A DNA stretch of 64,000 nt from the NCBI RefSeq assembly GCF_003287875.1, contig NZ_QMKK01000035.1:1-64000 (forward strand), read 5' to 3'. This document shows positions 10,658 to 19,417 of the stretch, in pieces. The stretch is from Martinezella tropici (lineage in GTDB: Bacteria > Pseudomonadota > Alphaproteobacteria > Rhizobiales > Rhizobiaceae). A program made the translations under genes and the position numbers. The notes below the pieces were generated by a model. That model made no database searches and was not told the DNA's origin. It saw nothing but the letters and a program-made list of their open reading frames with translations. Numbering within the stretch: the first letter of the stretch is position 1; every line of letters starts with the position of its first letter.

Positions 10658-11131
10658 TCACGACCAGTTTTCCTTGACCGACTGCATCACCACATTGGTG
10701 GATGTGCTGGCCACGAAAGGCAGGCTGGAAATTTTCTCGCCGAGAACGATGCGGTAGCGGCGGATATCCGAGGTCCGCACCTTGAGGAGATAGTCGAAGC
10801 GGCCGGCGATCATGTGGCACTCCTCGATTTCCTTGATCTTCTTGACGGCGTTGTTGAAGCTGAGCAAAGCTTCCTCGCGGGTATCGGTCAGCTTCACCTC
10901 GGCAAAGGCGACGTGATCGAGGCCGAGCTTGATCGGATTGAGTATGGCCTTGAAGCCATCGATATAGCCGGAATCGATCAGTTTTTTCAGGCGCGCCTGG
11001 CAGGGAGTCTTGGAAAGGCCGACCCGCTCTGAAAGCTCCGTGATCGACATACGGCCGTCTTCGACGAGTGCATCGAGGATCTTTTGGTCGAACTGGTCAA
11101 TTTCACTGGATTTGGTCATTTTTGCAGGCAT
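10658..11131 (-). CDS. putR: Lrp/AsnC-family activator PutR
   Basis: A 157-aa leucine-responsive-type regulator. The helix-turn-helix (residues about 12-60, DQKILDALVEDGRMSITELS, VGLSKTPCQARLKKL) is followed by the RAM/AsnC effector domain (IEECHMIAGRFDYLLKVRTS). It is divergent from putA, with 170 nt between the starts; in Agrobacterium and relatives PutR activates putA in response to proline. The start may be ATG 11131 or ATG 11119; neither has an ideal ribosome binding site. Confidence 0.92.
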   Translation of the reverse strand: MPAKMTKSSEIDQFDQKILDALVEDGRMSITELSERVGLSKTPCQARLKKLIDSGYIDGFKAILNPIKLGLDHVAFAEVKLTDTREEALLSFNNAVKKIKEIEECHMIAGRFDYLLKVRTSDIRRYRIVLGEKISSLPFVASTSTNVVMQSVKENWS

Positions 11132-11301
11132 TCCTATTTGAAATAAGCGCTATTGAAGTTCAATATGACTGGAAAGCCGCGGTTTCAAGGCGGAATGCTT
11201 TTCTGGAATGAAGTATGTTCGCGTCGAAGCAACGGGAGGGCTGCGTGGGCGATATCGCCGACGCCCACAAGCCATCGGGACCCTTGCACCTTGAGGTTAT
11301 C

Positions 11302-14300
11302 ATGACTGTCTCTGCCAAGCTCGCCACTGAAGAACCAGCTCCGGACGCTGCCCCATTTTCGCATTTCGCACCGCCCATTCGTGAGCAGAGCCCGCTTCGC
11401 CAGGCGATCACTGCCGCCTACAGGCGCCCCGAGACCGAGTGCCTGCCCTTCCTCGTCGAAGCGGCGACCTTGCCGGACGCGACGCGCGAAGCGGCGAAGA
11501 AGACAGCCAGGAAGCTGATCGAAGTGCTGCGCGCCAAACACAAGGGCGACGGCGTCGAGGGATTGGTGCAGGAATATTCCCTCTCCAGCCAGGAAGGCGT
11601 CGCACTGATGTGCCTTGCCGAGGCGCTGCTGCGCATTCCCGACACGGCGACGCGCGATGCGCTGATCCGAGACAAGATCGCCGGCGGTGACTGGAGGTCG
11701 CATCTGGGCGGCGGCCGTTCGATGTTCGTCAATGCCGCGACTTGGGGCCTCGTCGTCACCGGCAAACTGACCTCCACCGTCAACGAAGGCGGCCTTTCTG
11801 CCGCGCTGACAAAGCTGATCGCCCGCGCCGGCGAGCCCGTCATCCGCCGCGGCGTCGACATGGCCATGCGCATGATGGGCGAACAGTTCGTCACCGGCGA
11901 GACCATCGATGAAGCATTGAAACGAGCACGTGCGCTCGAAGCGAAGGGCTTCCGCTATTCCTACGACATGCTCGGCGAAGCCGCGACGACCCACGCCGAT
12001 GCCGAGCGCTATTATCGCGACTATGAAAACGCCATCCATGCGATCGGCAAGGCCTCGGCCGGCCGCGGCATCTATGAAGGCCCCGGCATCTCCATCAAGC
12101 TCTCCGCGCTGCACCCGCGCTATTCGCGTTCGCAGGCCGACAGGGTGATGGGCGAGCTTCTACCGAAGGTAAAGGCGCTGGCGCTGCTCGCCAAGCGCTA
12201 CAATATCGGCCTGAACATCGATGCCGAGGAGGCGGATCGGCTGGAACTCTCGCTCGATCTGCTGGAAGAGCTGTGCCTCGATCCGGATCTTTCCGGCTGG
12301 GACGGCATCGGCTTCGTCGTCCAGGCCTATGGCAAGCGCTGCCCGTTCGTCCTCGATTTCATCATCGATCTTGCCCGCCGCTCGGGGCATCGCCTCATGG
12401 TCCGCCTCGTCAAGGGCGCCTATTGGGACGCCGAGATCAAGCGCGCGCAGCTGGATGGCCTCGAAGGCTTCCCTGTCTATACCCGCAAGATCTACACAGA
12501 TGTCTCCTATATTGCCTGCGCCAAAAAGCTGCTGGCCGCGACCGACGTGGTCTTCCCGCAGTTCGCCACCCATAATGCGCAGAGCCTGGCCACAATCTAC
12601 CATATGGCTGGGGACGATTTTGCGGTCGGCAAATACGAATTCCAGTGCCTGCACGGCATGGGCGAGCCACTCTATGAAGAGGTGGTTGGCGCCGAAAATC
12701 TCAATCGCCCCTGCCGGATCTACGCGCCGGTCGGCACCCATGAAACGCTGCTCGCCTATCTTGTCCGCCGCCTGCTCGAAAACGGCGCCAACTCCTCTTT
12801 CGTCAACAAGATCGCCGATCCAGCCGTGTCCGTTTCCGAGCTGATTGCCGATCCCGTCGAGATCGTGCGCGCCATGAGCGTAGTCGGCGCGCAGCACGAC
12901 AAGATCGCTCTCCCGGCCGATCTGTTCGGCGGCGCGCGACGGAATTCCGCCGGCGTCGATCTCTCGAATGAAGCAGCGCTCACCGACCTATCCGCGCAGC
13001 TACAAGCCTCGGCAGCCAGAGACTGGACCGCCAAGCCGCTTCTCGCCGATGGCTCCGAACGCGGCGTGGGCCGCGCCGTCCTCAATCCTGCCGACCACGC
13101 CGATATTGTTGGCCATGTCACAGAACTGGAGCCGGAGGATGCACCCGACGTCATGCGGTTTGCGGCCGCGGCTACCGAGCGTTGGGCAGCCGTGCACCCT
13201 AATGAGCGCGCCGCGATCCTTGAGCGTGCTGCCGATCTCATGCAGAGCGAGATGCCTGTTCTCGTCGGCCTGACCATCCGCGAAGCCGGCAAATCGGCCG
13301 CAAACGCGGTCGGCGAAATTAGGGAGGCGATCGATTTCCTTCGCTATTACGCCGCTCAGGCACGCCAAATACTGAAGCCGGAGAGCGTGCCCCTTGGCCC
13401 CGTCGTCTGCATCAGCCCATGGAACTTCCCATTGGCGATCTTTACCGGCCAGATCGCGGCCGCTTTGGTCGCGGGCAATCCAGTCGTTGCGAAGCCGGCC
13501 GGCAATACACCGCTGATCGCAGCCCAAGGCGTCCGCATCCTACATGAGGCCGGTATTCCGCGCGATGTTCTGCAATTTGTCCCGGGCGGCGGACAAATGG
13601 GGGCCGCCCTCGTTGGCGCTCCCGAAACCGCCGGCGTCATGTTCACCGGTTCCACGGAAGTTGCCTGCCTGATCCAGGCGCAGCTGGCCGAGCGGCTTTC
13701 CAAATTCGGCAAGCCGATCCCGTTGATCGCCGAAACCGGCGGGCAGAACGGCATGATCGTCGATTCCTCGGCCCTCGCCGAACAGATGGTCGGCGACGTC
13801 ATCGCCTCGGCCTTCGACAGCGCCGGTCAGCGCTGCTCGGCCCTGCGCGTCCTCTGCCTGCAGGAGGAAGTCGCCGACCGCACGTTGGCCATGCTGCGCG
13901 GCGCGCTTCGCGAGCTCTCCGTCGGCAAGACCGACCAGCTCGCCGTCGATATCGGCCCCGTCATCGACGACAACGCCAAGCGTCGCATCGACGAGCATAT
14001 CGAACGCATGCGCAAGCTTGGCTGCAACGTCGAACAGCTCGACCTTCCCGAAAGCGCTGAGAAGGGCACGTTCGTTGCTCCGACCATTATCGAGCTGAAG
14101 AAGCTGAGCGATCTGAAGCGCGAGGTGTTCGGCCCGGTCCTTCACATCATGCGCTATCAGCGTAAGGGGCTGGATAAGCTCATCGCCGCCATCAATGCAT
14201 CCGGCTACGGCCTGACCTTCGGCCTGCACACCCGGCTTGACGATACGATCGCCCATGTCACGGAGCGCGTCCGCGCCGGCAATCTCTACGTCAACCGCAA

Positions 14301-15006
14301 CATCATCGGCGCTGTCGTCGGCGTCCAGCCTTTTGGCGGCCGCGGCCTCTCAGGCACAGGCCCGAAGGCTGGTGGCCCGATGTATTTGCGCCGTCTGGTA
14401 GCTTCCCCGACAGAACCGTTGCGCGATGCCTCCGTGCAGGCTGATCCGGCTGCACAGCAGTTCATCGCCTGGCTCGAAAGCAAGGGCGCTGCGGATGCGG
14501 CCAAACAGGCGCGCGCCGTCACCGCCCAGTCGTCGCTCGGCTTCAATACCGAGCTGCAAGGCCCGGTCGGCGAGATGAACCTCTATGCGCTGCATCCGCG
14601 AGGGAGAATCCTGCTCGCTCCACAGACAGCACTTGGCCTGCATGTCCAAATCGCCGCAGGCCTTGCAACAGGCAATTCGATCGTCATCGATGCAGCATCC
14701 GGCTTGCATAAAGAGCTCGATGGCCTGCCGGCGCAGATCGCAAACCGCATTTCCTGGACGAAAGACTGGACAGCGGATGGACCGTTTGCCGGCGCTCTCA
14801 TCGAAGGTGATGCAGCACGCGTCCAGCAGGCGATCAAGACGATCTCGGCTATCCCCGGTCCGCTGGTTCTCACACAGGCTGCGTCGAGCGAGGAAATTGC
14901 CAAGAACACCGATGCCTATTGCCTCAACTGGCTGCTCGAAGAGGTGACGACATCGATCAACACCGCGGCTGCCGGCGGCAATGCCAGCCTGATGACGATC
15001 GGCTAA
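11302..15006 (+). CDS. putA: Bifunctional proline dehydrogenase / L-glutamate gamma-semialdehyde dehydrogenase PutA
   Basis: A 1234-aa membrane-associated enzyme that oxidises proline to glutamate through two FAD- and NAD-dependent steps with substrate channelling. The proline dehydrogenase barrel (about residues 170-470) has YDMLGEAATT, GISIKLSALHPRY, RLVKGAYWDAEIK and FATHNAQSLA. The aldehyde dehydrogenase part (about 550-1010) has ISPWNFPLAIFTGQIAA, FTGST, AETGGQNGMIVD and the catalytic C845 in SAGQRCSALR. A C-terminal ALDH-fold tail completes it. There is no N-terminal ribbon-helix-helix, so regulation is left to divergent PutR. ATG 11302 follows GAGG; a frame to 11215 is a spurious extension. 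Confidence 0.97.
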   Translation: MTVSAKLATEEPAPDAAPFSHFAPPIREQSPLRQAITAAYRRPETECLPFLVEAATLPDATREAAKKTARKLIEVLRAKHKGDGVEGLVQEYSLSSQEGVALMCLAEALLRIPDTATRDALIRDKIAGGDWRSHLGGGRSMFVNAATWGLVVTGKLTSTVNEGGLSAALTKLIARAGEPVIRRGVDMAMRMMGEQFVTGETIDEALKRARALEAKGFRYSYDMLGEAATTHADAERYYRDYENAIHAIGKASAGRGIYEGPGISIKLSALHPRYSRSQADRVMGELLPKVKALALLAKRYNIGLNIDAEEADRLELSLDLLEELCLDPDLSGWDGIGFVVQAYGKRCPFVLDFIIDLARRSGHRLMVRLVKGAYWDAEIKRAQLDGLEGFPVYTRKIYTDVSYIACAKKLLAATDVVFPQFATHNAQSLATIYHMAGDDFAVGKYEFQCLHGMGEPLYEEVVGAENLNRPCRIYAPVGTHETLLAYLVRRLLENGANSSFVNKIADPAVSVSELIADPVEIVRAMSVVGAQHDKIALPADLFGGARRNSAGVDLSNEAALTDLSAQLQASAARDWTAKPLLADGSERGVGRAVLNPADHADIVGHVTELEPEDAPDVMRFAAAATERWAAVHPNERAAILERAADLMQSEMPVLVGLTIREAGKSAANAVGEIREAIDFLRYYAAQARQILKPESVPLGPVVCISPWNFPLAIFTGQIAAALVAGNPVVAKPAGNTPLIAAQGVRILHEAGIPRDVLQFVPGGGQMGAALVGAPETAGVMFTGSTEVACLIQAQLAERLSKFGKPIPLIAETGGQNGMIVDSSALAEQMVGDVIASAFDSAGQRCSALRVLCLQEEVADRTLAMLRGALRELSVGKTDQLAVDIGPVIDDNAKRRIDEHIERMRKLGCNVEQLDLPESAEKGTFVAPTIIELKKLSDLKREVFGPVLHIMRYQRKGLDKLIAAINASGYGLTFGLHTRLDDTIAHVTERVRAGNLYVNRNIIGAVVGVQPFGGRGLSGTGPKAGGPMYLRRLVASPTEPLRDASVQADPAAQQFIAWLESKGAADAAKQARAVTAQSSLGFNTELQGPVGEMNLYALHPRGRILLAPQTALGLHVQIAAGLATGNSIVIDAASGLHKELDGLPAQIANRISWTKDWTADGPFAGALIEGDAARVQQAIKTISAIPGPLVLTQAASSEEIAKNTDAYCLNWLLEEVTTSINTAAAGGNASLMTIG

Positions 15007-15030
15007 AGCTGACAGCGATCTAGAACTTAC

Positions 15031-15072
15031 GCGGCGGCCGGACCGACAGTGTCTCAGCCGCCGCTTCGTTTT
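15031..15072 (+). terminator. Probable terminator of putA
   Basis: GCGGCGGC (15031-15038) and GCCGCCGC (15057-15064) can pair over an 18-nt loop, followed by TTCGTTTT. The loop is long and the T-run imperfect, so termination efficiency is uncertain. Confidence 0.5.
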
Positions 15073-15157
15073 CATGGCGCACATCTGCAGTGACCTGCAA
15101 ATTCGCTACGGCCCACATCCAGCTTCCGGACCTCCTTCTCTTCTGTACAGAAATTTT

Positions 15158-15175
15158 TGAGAAAAGCTTTTCTCA
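15158..15175. promoter_or_regulatory. LacI-type operator O1
   Basis: TGAGAAAAGCTTTTCTCA is a perfect 18-bp palindrome with the central CG-free AGCT core of many LacI/GalR sites. Its 16-bp core recurs exactly at 15192-15207, 33 bp away centre to centre (about three helical turns). A TTGACT at 15178-15183 lies just between the two copies, as a -35 box would. Confidence 0.75.
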
Positions 15176-15191
15176 TATTGACTCTCGCCTA

Positions 15192-15207
15192 GAGAAAAGC
15201 TTTTCTC
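15192..15207. promoter_or_regulatory. LacI-type operator O2
   Basis: GAGAAAAGCTTTTCTC, an exact 16-bp repeat of the O1 core. With TTGACT at 15178-15183 as -35 box, this copy would cover the -10 region, so bound repressor would block the promoter of the lacI-like gene and possibly the downstream transport operon. Confidence 0.75.
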
Positions 15208-15232
15208 ATGAAAACTGACTGGGAGAAGACAT

Positions 15233-16252
15233 CTGGAAAATCAGCGTGCGAAAAGCGGACGCGCAACGATTCACGACGTTGCGGCGGCTGCAGGTGTGAG
15301 CATTTCAACGGCATCCAAGGCTTTGAACAATACCGGCCGCATGGGCGACGAGACGCGCGAGAGGGTCAAGCGCGCTGCCGCCGACATAGGCTTCCGTCCG
15401 AATGCCTTGGCCAGGGGCTTGCTCAGCAATCGCACCTTTACGATCGGTCTTCTGACAAATGATACATACGGTCGCTTCACGCTGCCGGTCATGGCCGGCA
15501 TCACGGAAGCACTTGTCGATCACGGCGTCTCGGTCTTTCTTTGCACGATCGAGGACGATCCGGCGCTTGGAAAGGTTCATGTGGACGCCATGTTGGATAA
15601 GCATGTGGATGGTATCATCGCCTCGGGAAAGCGGATCGACCGCCGCCTGCCTGTCGATCTCTCCAACCTGCCGGTTCCGGTGATCTACGCATTCACCGAA
15701 GGCGCACCGGGAAGCGTCACCTTCTGTGCGGATGACTATCAGGGGGCTGCGCTTGCTGTTGAATGGTTGCAGGGGCTCGGCCGACGCCGGATCGCCCATG
15801 TGACCGGCCCTGAAAGCTTCGTCTCGGTGCGTGAGCGCGCCAAGGCCTATCGCGACCTCGCCGGAGACCGGCTGCCGGTCATGTACGGAATGTGGTCCGA
15901 GGCCTGGGGACACGAGGCCGTCGCGCAGCTCTGGAGCGCGGCCGGAGCAAAGCCGGACGCGATCTTCTGCGGCAACGACCAGATCGCCCGCGCCGTCGTC
16001 GATGCGCTGCGCGAGCGCGGCGTGCGGGTGCCGGAGGACGTCTCGGTGGTGGGTTTCGACAATTGGGAGATCGTCGCCGCCCAGACACGGCCGCCGCTGA
16101 CGACGGTCGACATGAATCTCAAGGCGCTTGGCCGCGAGGCCGGGCTGACGGTTCTCGCGCTTGCGGAAGGGCGCAGCGTCGAACCTGGCATCAGAACTTT
16201 GCCCTGCGAGCTTGTCGTGCGGCAATCATGCGGGGGAAGCCCCGATCGTTGA
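15233..16252 (+). CDS. LacI-family regulator of the arabinoside operon (apparent CTG start)
   Basis: The helix-turn-helix ATIHDVAAAAGVSISTASKA is complete only if translation begins upstream of the GTG at 15296. The reading frame is open back to a stop near 15210 and contains no ATG/GTG/TTG before the HTH. A CTG at 15233 (LENQRAKSGRATIHD) lies 6 nt after GGGAGAAG and would give 339 aa, normal for the family. The periplasmic-binding-like domain has RTFTIGLLTNDTYGRF, VIYAFTEG and FCGNDQIARAVVDAL. An ATG at 15208 is in another frame. Upstream twin palindromes suggest autoregulation; the downstream sugar importer and GH127 enzyme suggest that the ligand is an arabinose-containing sugar. Confidence 0.87.
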   Translation: MENQRAKSGRATIHDVAAAAGVSISTASKALNNTGRMGDETRERVKRAAADIGFRPNALARGLLSNRTFTIGLLTNDTYGRFTLPVMAGITEALVDHGVSVFLCTIEDDPALGKVHVDAMLDKHVDGIIASGKRIDRRLPVDLSNLPVPVIYAFTEGAPGSVTFCADDYQGAALAVEWLQGLGRRRIAHVTGPESFVSVRERAKAYRDLAGDRLPVMYGMWSEAWGHEAVAQLWSAAGAKPDAIFCGNDQIARAVVDALRERGVRVPEDVSVVGFDNWEIVAAQTRPPLTTVDMNLKALGREAGLTVLALAEGRSVEPGIRTLPCELVVRQSCGGSPDR

Positions 16253-16297
16253 TAGAGGAAAAAGGGGCTGACGGGAGTACCCCTATGGGAGGAGAAC

Positions 16298-17536
16298 ATG
16301 ATGAAGCGATTTCTGGCCGCAACCGGCCTCATATCCTTGTGCCTTGCATCCGCCGCATCTGCCGAAAACATCTCCATGTGGGTGCGAAGCGGCATTGGCG
16401 ATTCCTTCAAAAAGGTCGTGGAGGCCTATAATGCCGGCCATGACGACAAGGTCACGCTGACGGAAGTGCCTTTTGCCGAACTCGTGCAGAAATATGCCAC
16501 GGCCATTGCCGGCGGCCAGGCGCCCGACGCCCTGTCGATGGACCTCATCTATACGCCGGCCTTCGCTGCGGCCGGCCAGCTGGAGGATCTGACGGACTGG
16601 GCCAAGAGCCTGCCCTATTTCAATTCGCTTTCGCCCTCGCATGTGAAGCTCGGCACCTATGACGGCCACATCTATGGCCTGCCGCTCTCCGTCGAGACCT
16701 CGGTCTTTGCGTGGAACAAGGATCTCTATAAAAAGGCGGGCCTCGACCCTGAAAAGGCGCCGACCAGCTGGGACGAGATCACGAGCAATGCCGAAAAGAT
16801 CCGCGCGCTCGGAAGCGATACCTACGGCTTCTACTTCTCTGGCGGCGGCTGCGGCGGGTGCATGATCTTCACCTTTACGCCGCTCGTCTGGGGTGCCGGC
16901 GCCGACATTCTCTCGGAAGATGGCAAGAAGGCGACGCTCGACACGCCGCAAATGCGCAAGGCGGTCGACATCTACCGCAATATGGTCAAGAAGGATCTGG
17001 TGCCGGCGGGAGCCGCAAGCGACACCGGCGCCAACTTCCTCAGCATCAGCAACGGCAAGATCGGTCAGCAGAGCATCGGCGCCTTCTCGATCGGCACGCT
17101 GATCACGCAATATCCCGATATCCATTTCGGCGTGACGCTGATCCCCGGCGTCGACGGCAAGCCGTCCTCCTTTGCCGGCGGCGACAATTTCGTCATCTCC
17201 AAAGGCACGAAGAAGCTCGATGCCGTGAAGAAGTTCCTCGAATACACCTATTCGCTCGAGGGACAGAAGATCATGGCGAAATACGGTAGCCTTCCGACAC
17301 GCGGCGATATCGCCGACCAGGTGCTGCAGGGTCTCGATCCCCGTATGCAGGTCGGCCTGAAGGCGATCGCCGTCGCCAAGACGCCCTATACGCTGCAATT
17401 CAATGACCTGATCAACAGCGCCAACGGTCCCTGGGCGGGCTTCACCAACGCAGCCATCTTCGGAAGCGATGTCGATGGTGCATTCTCCAATGCCCAATCG
17501 GAAATGCAGTCGATCATCGACAACGCCCAACAATAA
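16298..17536 (+). CDS. Sugar ABC transporter, periplasmic binding protein
   Basis: A 412-aa family 1 extracellular solute-binding protein (CUT1). It has a signal peptide (MKRFLAATGLISLCLASAAS, cleaved near ASA) and the expected long two-lobed body: GLPLSVETSVFAWNKDLYKK, PTSWDEI, FAGGDNFVISKGTKK. GGAGGAG precedes the ATG. It is first in the binding protein-permease-permease-GH127-ATPase operon. The adjacent intracellular beta-L-arabinofuranosidase suggests it binds short arabinofuranosides, an inference from context. A strong hairpin follows. Confidence 0.93.
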   Translation: MMKRFLAATGLISLCLASAASAENISMWVRSGIGDSFKKVVEAYNAGHDDKVTLTEVPFAELVQKYATAIAGGQAPDALSMDLIYTPAFAAAGQLEDLTDWAKSLPYFNSLSPSHVKLGTYDGHIYGLPLSVETSVFAWNKDLYKKAGLDPEKAPTSWDEITSNAEKIRALGSDTYGFYFSGGGCGGCMIFTFTPLVWGAGADILSEDGKKATLDTPQMRKAVDIYRNMVKKDLVPAGAASDTGANFLSISNGKIGQQSIGAFSIGTLITQYPDIHFGVTLIPGVDGKPSSFAGGDNFVISKGTKKLDAVKKFLEYTYSLEGQKIMAKYGSLPTRGDIADQVLQGLDPRMQVGLKAIAVAKTPYTLQFNDLINSANGPWAGFTNAAIFGSDVDGAFSNAQSEMQSIIDNAQQ

Positions 17537-17548
17537 TCGAGCATGAAC

Positions 17549-17574
17549 ACCGGGGAGCTTCGACGCTCCCCGGT
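17549..17574 (+). promoter_or_regulatory. Intercistronic hairpin after the binding-protein gene
   Basis: ACCGGGGAGC (17549-17558), a 6-nt loop, and GCTCCCCGGT (17565-17574) make a perfect 10-bp stem without a T-run. Such hairpins commonly protect the binding-protein mRNA end and give it higher expression than the permease genes. Confidence 0.7.
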
Positions 17575-17603
17575 TCCCTCCACCGCAATATCGGGAGCAT
17601 TCC

Positions 17604-18521
17604 ATGGCTGGCCCTGGAGCTATCGCAACCGCACGTCCGCGAAAACGGCGAAAGCGTGCCGGCTGGCACGGGGTTCTGTACATAGCGCCGGCCATGGCGC
17701 TCGTTATCGTCTTCTTCGTGCTGCCCGTGGCCTTTACTTTCTGGATGAGCTTCCACAACTGGCCGTTGCTCGGCAATCCGCGATGGATCGGCTTCGGAAA
17801 CTATGTCCGCATGATCTCCGACATGCGCTTCATGGCGGCCCTGCGCTTTACCGCCTATTACACCGTCGTCGTCACCATCGCGATCTTCGCCGTCGCCTTT
17901 CCGCTCGCCTTCTTCGTCGAAAAGCACCGGCCGTTCGTCGGCTTCTACCGAACGATCATCTTCCTTCCCGTCGTCGTCGGGCTTGCGACTGCCTCGCTGC
18001 TCTGGGTCTGGCTCGCCAATGTCGACGCCGGCTTCTTCGCACCCGTGGCAATGGCGCTTGGTCTTGTCGACAAGCGGCCGAACCTGCTTGCCGATTTCGA
18101 TATGGCCTTCGCAACCATCATCGTCATGGTGGTCTGGAAGATCGCCGGCTTCACCATGATCATTCTGCTGACCGGCCTGCAGGCAATCCCCTCGGAACTG
18201 ACCGAGGCCGCCCGCATCGATGGCGCCAAGCGCTGGCAGCGCTTCCGGCATCTGACCCTGCCGCTGATGCGCCGCACGATCGCGCTCGCCCTCATCATCT
18301 CCATCACCGGTTCGGTGCTCGCCTTCGACCAGTTCTACATCATGACATCAGGCGGCCCGCAGAACCGGATGATCTCGGTCGTCTACTATATCTTCAACCA
18401 GTCCTTCGTGTCCTTCAACCTCGGCTATGGCGCAGCGCTCTCGATCGCGCTTCTCGTCATTCTGGTGCTGATCAGCATCGTCCAGCTCTGGCTGCTGCGC
18501 GTCGGGGAGGATAAGCCATGA
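17604..18521 (+). CDS. Sugar ABC transporter permease, MalF/UgpA type
   Basis: A 305-aa inner-membrane subunit with six predicted helices, starting with a basic tail (RPRKRRKRAGWHG) and the first helix VLYIAPAMALVIVFFVLPVA. The EAA loop that docks on the ATPase reads TEAARIDGAKRWQRFRHLTL. GGGAG lies 7 nt before the ATG. It overlaps the next permease gene by ATGA and forms a heterodimer with it. Confidence 0.93.
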   Translation: MAGPGAIATARPRKRRKRAGWHGVLYIAPAMALVIVFFVLPVAFTFWMSFHNWPLLGNPRWIGFGNYVRMISDMRFMAALRFTAYYTVVVTIAIFAVAFPLAFFVEKHRPFVGFYRTIIFLPVVVGLATASLLWVWLANVDAGFFAPVAMALGLVDKRPNLLADFDMAFATIIVMVVWKIAGFTMIILLTGLQAIPSELTEAARIDGAKRWQRFRHLTLPLMRRTIALALIISITGSVLAFDQFYIMTSGGPQNRMISVVYYIFNQSFVSFNLGYGAALSIALLVILVLISIVQLWLLRVGEDKP

Positions 18522-19393
18522 CCCAAACCATAACTACCGCAAAGGAACGCCGCGCAAGGCGCAAGCTCTTGGATGGCATCGGCTATCACGGCATCGGCGT
18601 CGTCATCGTCATCTTCTTCTTCGCGCCGTTCGCCATCGCACTACTGTCGTCATTCCGGCATGGAACTGAAGCCAGCCTTCCGCCCTTGCCGCCATGGCCG
18701 ACGACCGGCTTCAGTTTCGATGCCTATCGCTCGCTCGATGGCTTCGGCGCCGGCGTCATCCAGCATACGTTGAATTCGCTCTTCGTCTCGGTCGCAACCG
18801 TGCTTCTGACCGTCATCGTCAGCCTGCTCGCCGGCTACGGCTTCTCGCGCTATCATTTCCCCTTCAAGGGCGCGCTCTTCATCCTGATCATCGCGACGCT
18901 GATGATCCCCTTCCAGTCGATCCTGACGCCGCTCTTCATCATCCTGGCAAGGCTCGGCCTCAACAATTCACTGATCGGGCTGACGCTCGTCTATGTGACG
19001 CTGCAGCTTCCCTTCTCTGTCTTCATGATGCGCAACGCCTTCGACGCGGTGCCGAAGGAAATCGAGGAGGCGGCGCGCATCGACGGCGCACGCGATTTGA
19101 AACTTCTCTTTCGCGTCCTCTTCCCCTTGGTGCTGCCGGGTGTCGCGACCGTTGCGATCTTCGCCTTCCTCAATGCCTGGAACGAGTTCCTGGCCGCGTT
19201 GGTGCTCTTGTCGAGCAATGAGAAATTCACCCTGCCGGTGCTGATGATCGCCGTCAGGACCGGGCGTCTCGGTGCCGTTAACTGGGGTGCGGTCCAGGCC
19301 GGCATCGCCGTCATGACCATCCCCTGCGTCATCGTCTTTCTGCTTCTGCAACGCTACTACATGCGCGGGCTGATGGCCGGCGCGGTGAAATAA
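18518..19393 (+). CDS. Sugar ABC transporter permease, MalG/UgpE type
   Basis: A 291-aa inner-membrane partner of the preceding permease. Six hydrophobic helices are visible, starting with GIGVVIVIFFFAPFAIALLS. The EAA motif is IEEAARIDGARDLKLLFRVL, and NAWNEFLAALVLL is the usual MalG-type stretch. The start is within an ATGA overlap; the GH127 gene follows after 24 nt. Confidence 0.93.
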   Translation: MTQTITTAKERRARRKLLDGIGYHGIGVVIVIFFFAPFAIALLSSFRHGTEASLPPLPPWPTTGFSFDAYRSLDGFGAGVIQHTLNSLFVSVATVLLTVIVSLLAGYGFSRYHFPFKGALFILIIATLMIPFQSILTPLFIILARLGLNNSLIGLTLVYVTLQLPFSVFMMRNAFDAVPKEIEEAARIDGARDLKLLFRVLFPLVLPGVATVAIFAFLNAWNEFLAALVLLSSNEKFTLPVLMIAVRTGRLGAVNWGAVQAGIAVMTIPCVIVFLLLQRYYMRGLMAGAVK

Positions 19394-19417
19394 CCCTTTC
19401 AACAACGGATCAAAGCC

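Noticed and set aside
15208..15462. ATG-started frame overlapping the LacI-type gene
   Set aside because: It is in a different frame from the helix-turn-helix, has no ribosome binding site, and its product is unlike any family. It is kept only as evidence for a possible frameshift.
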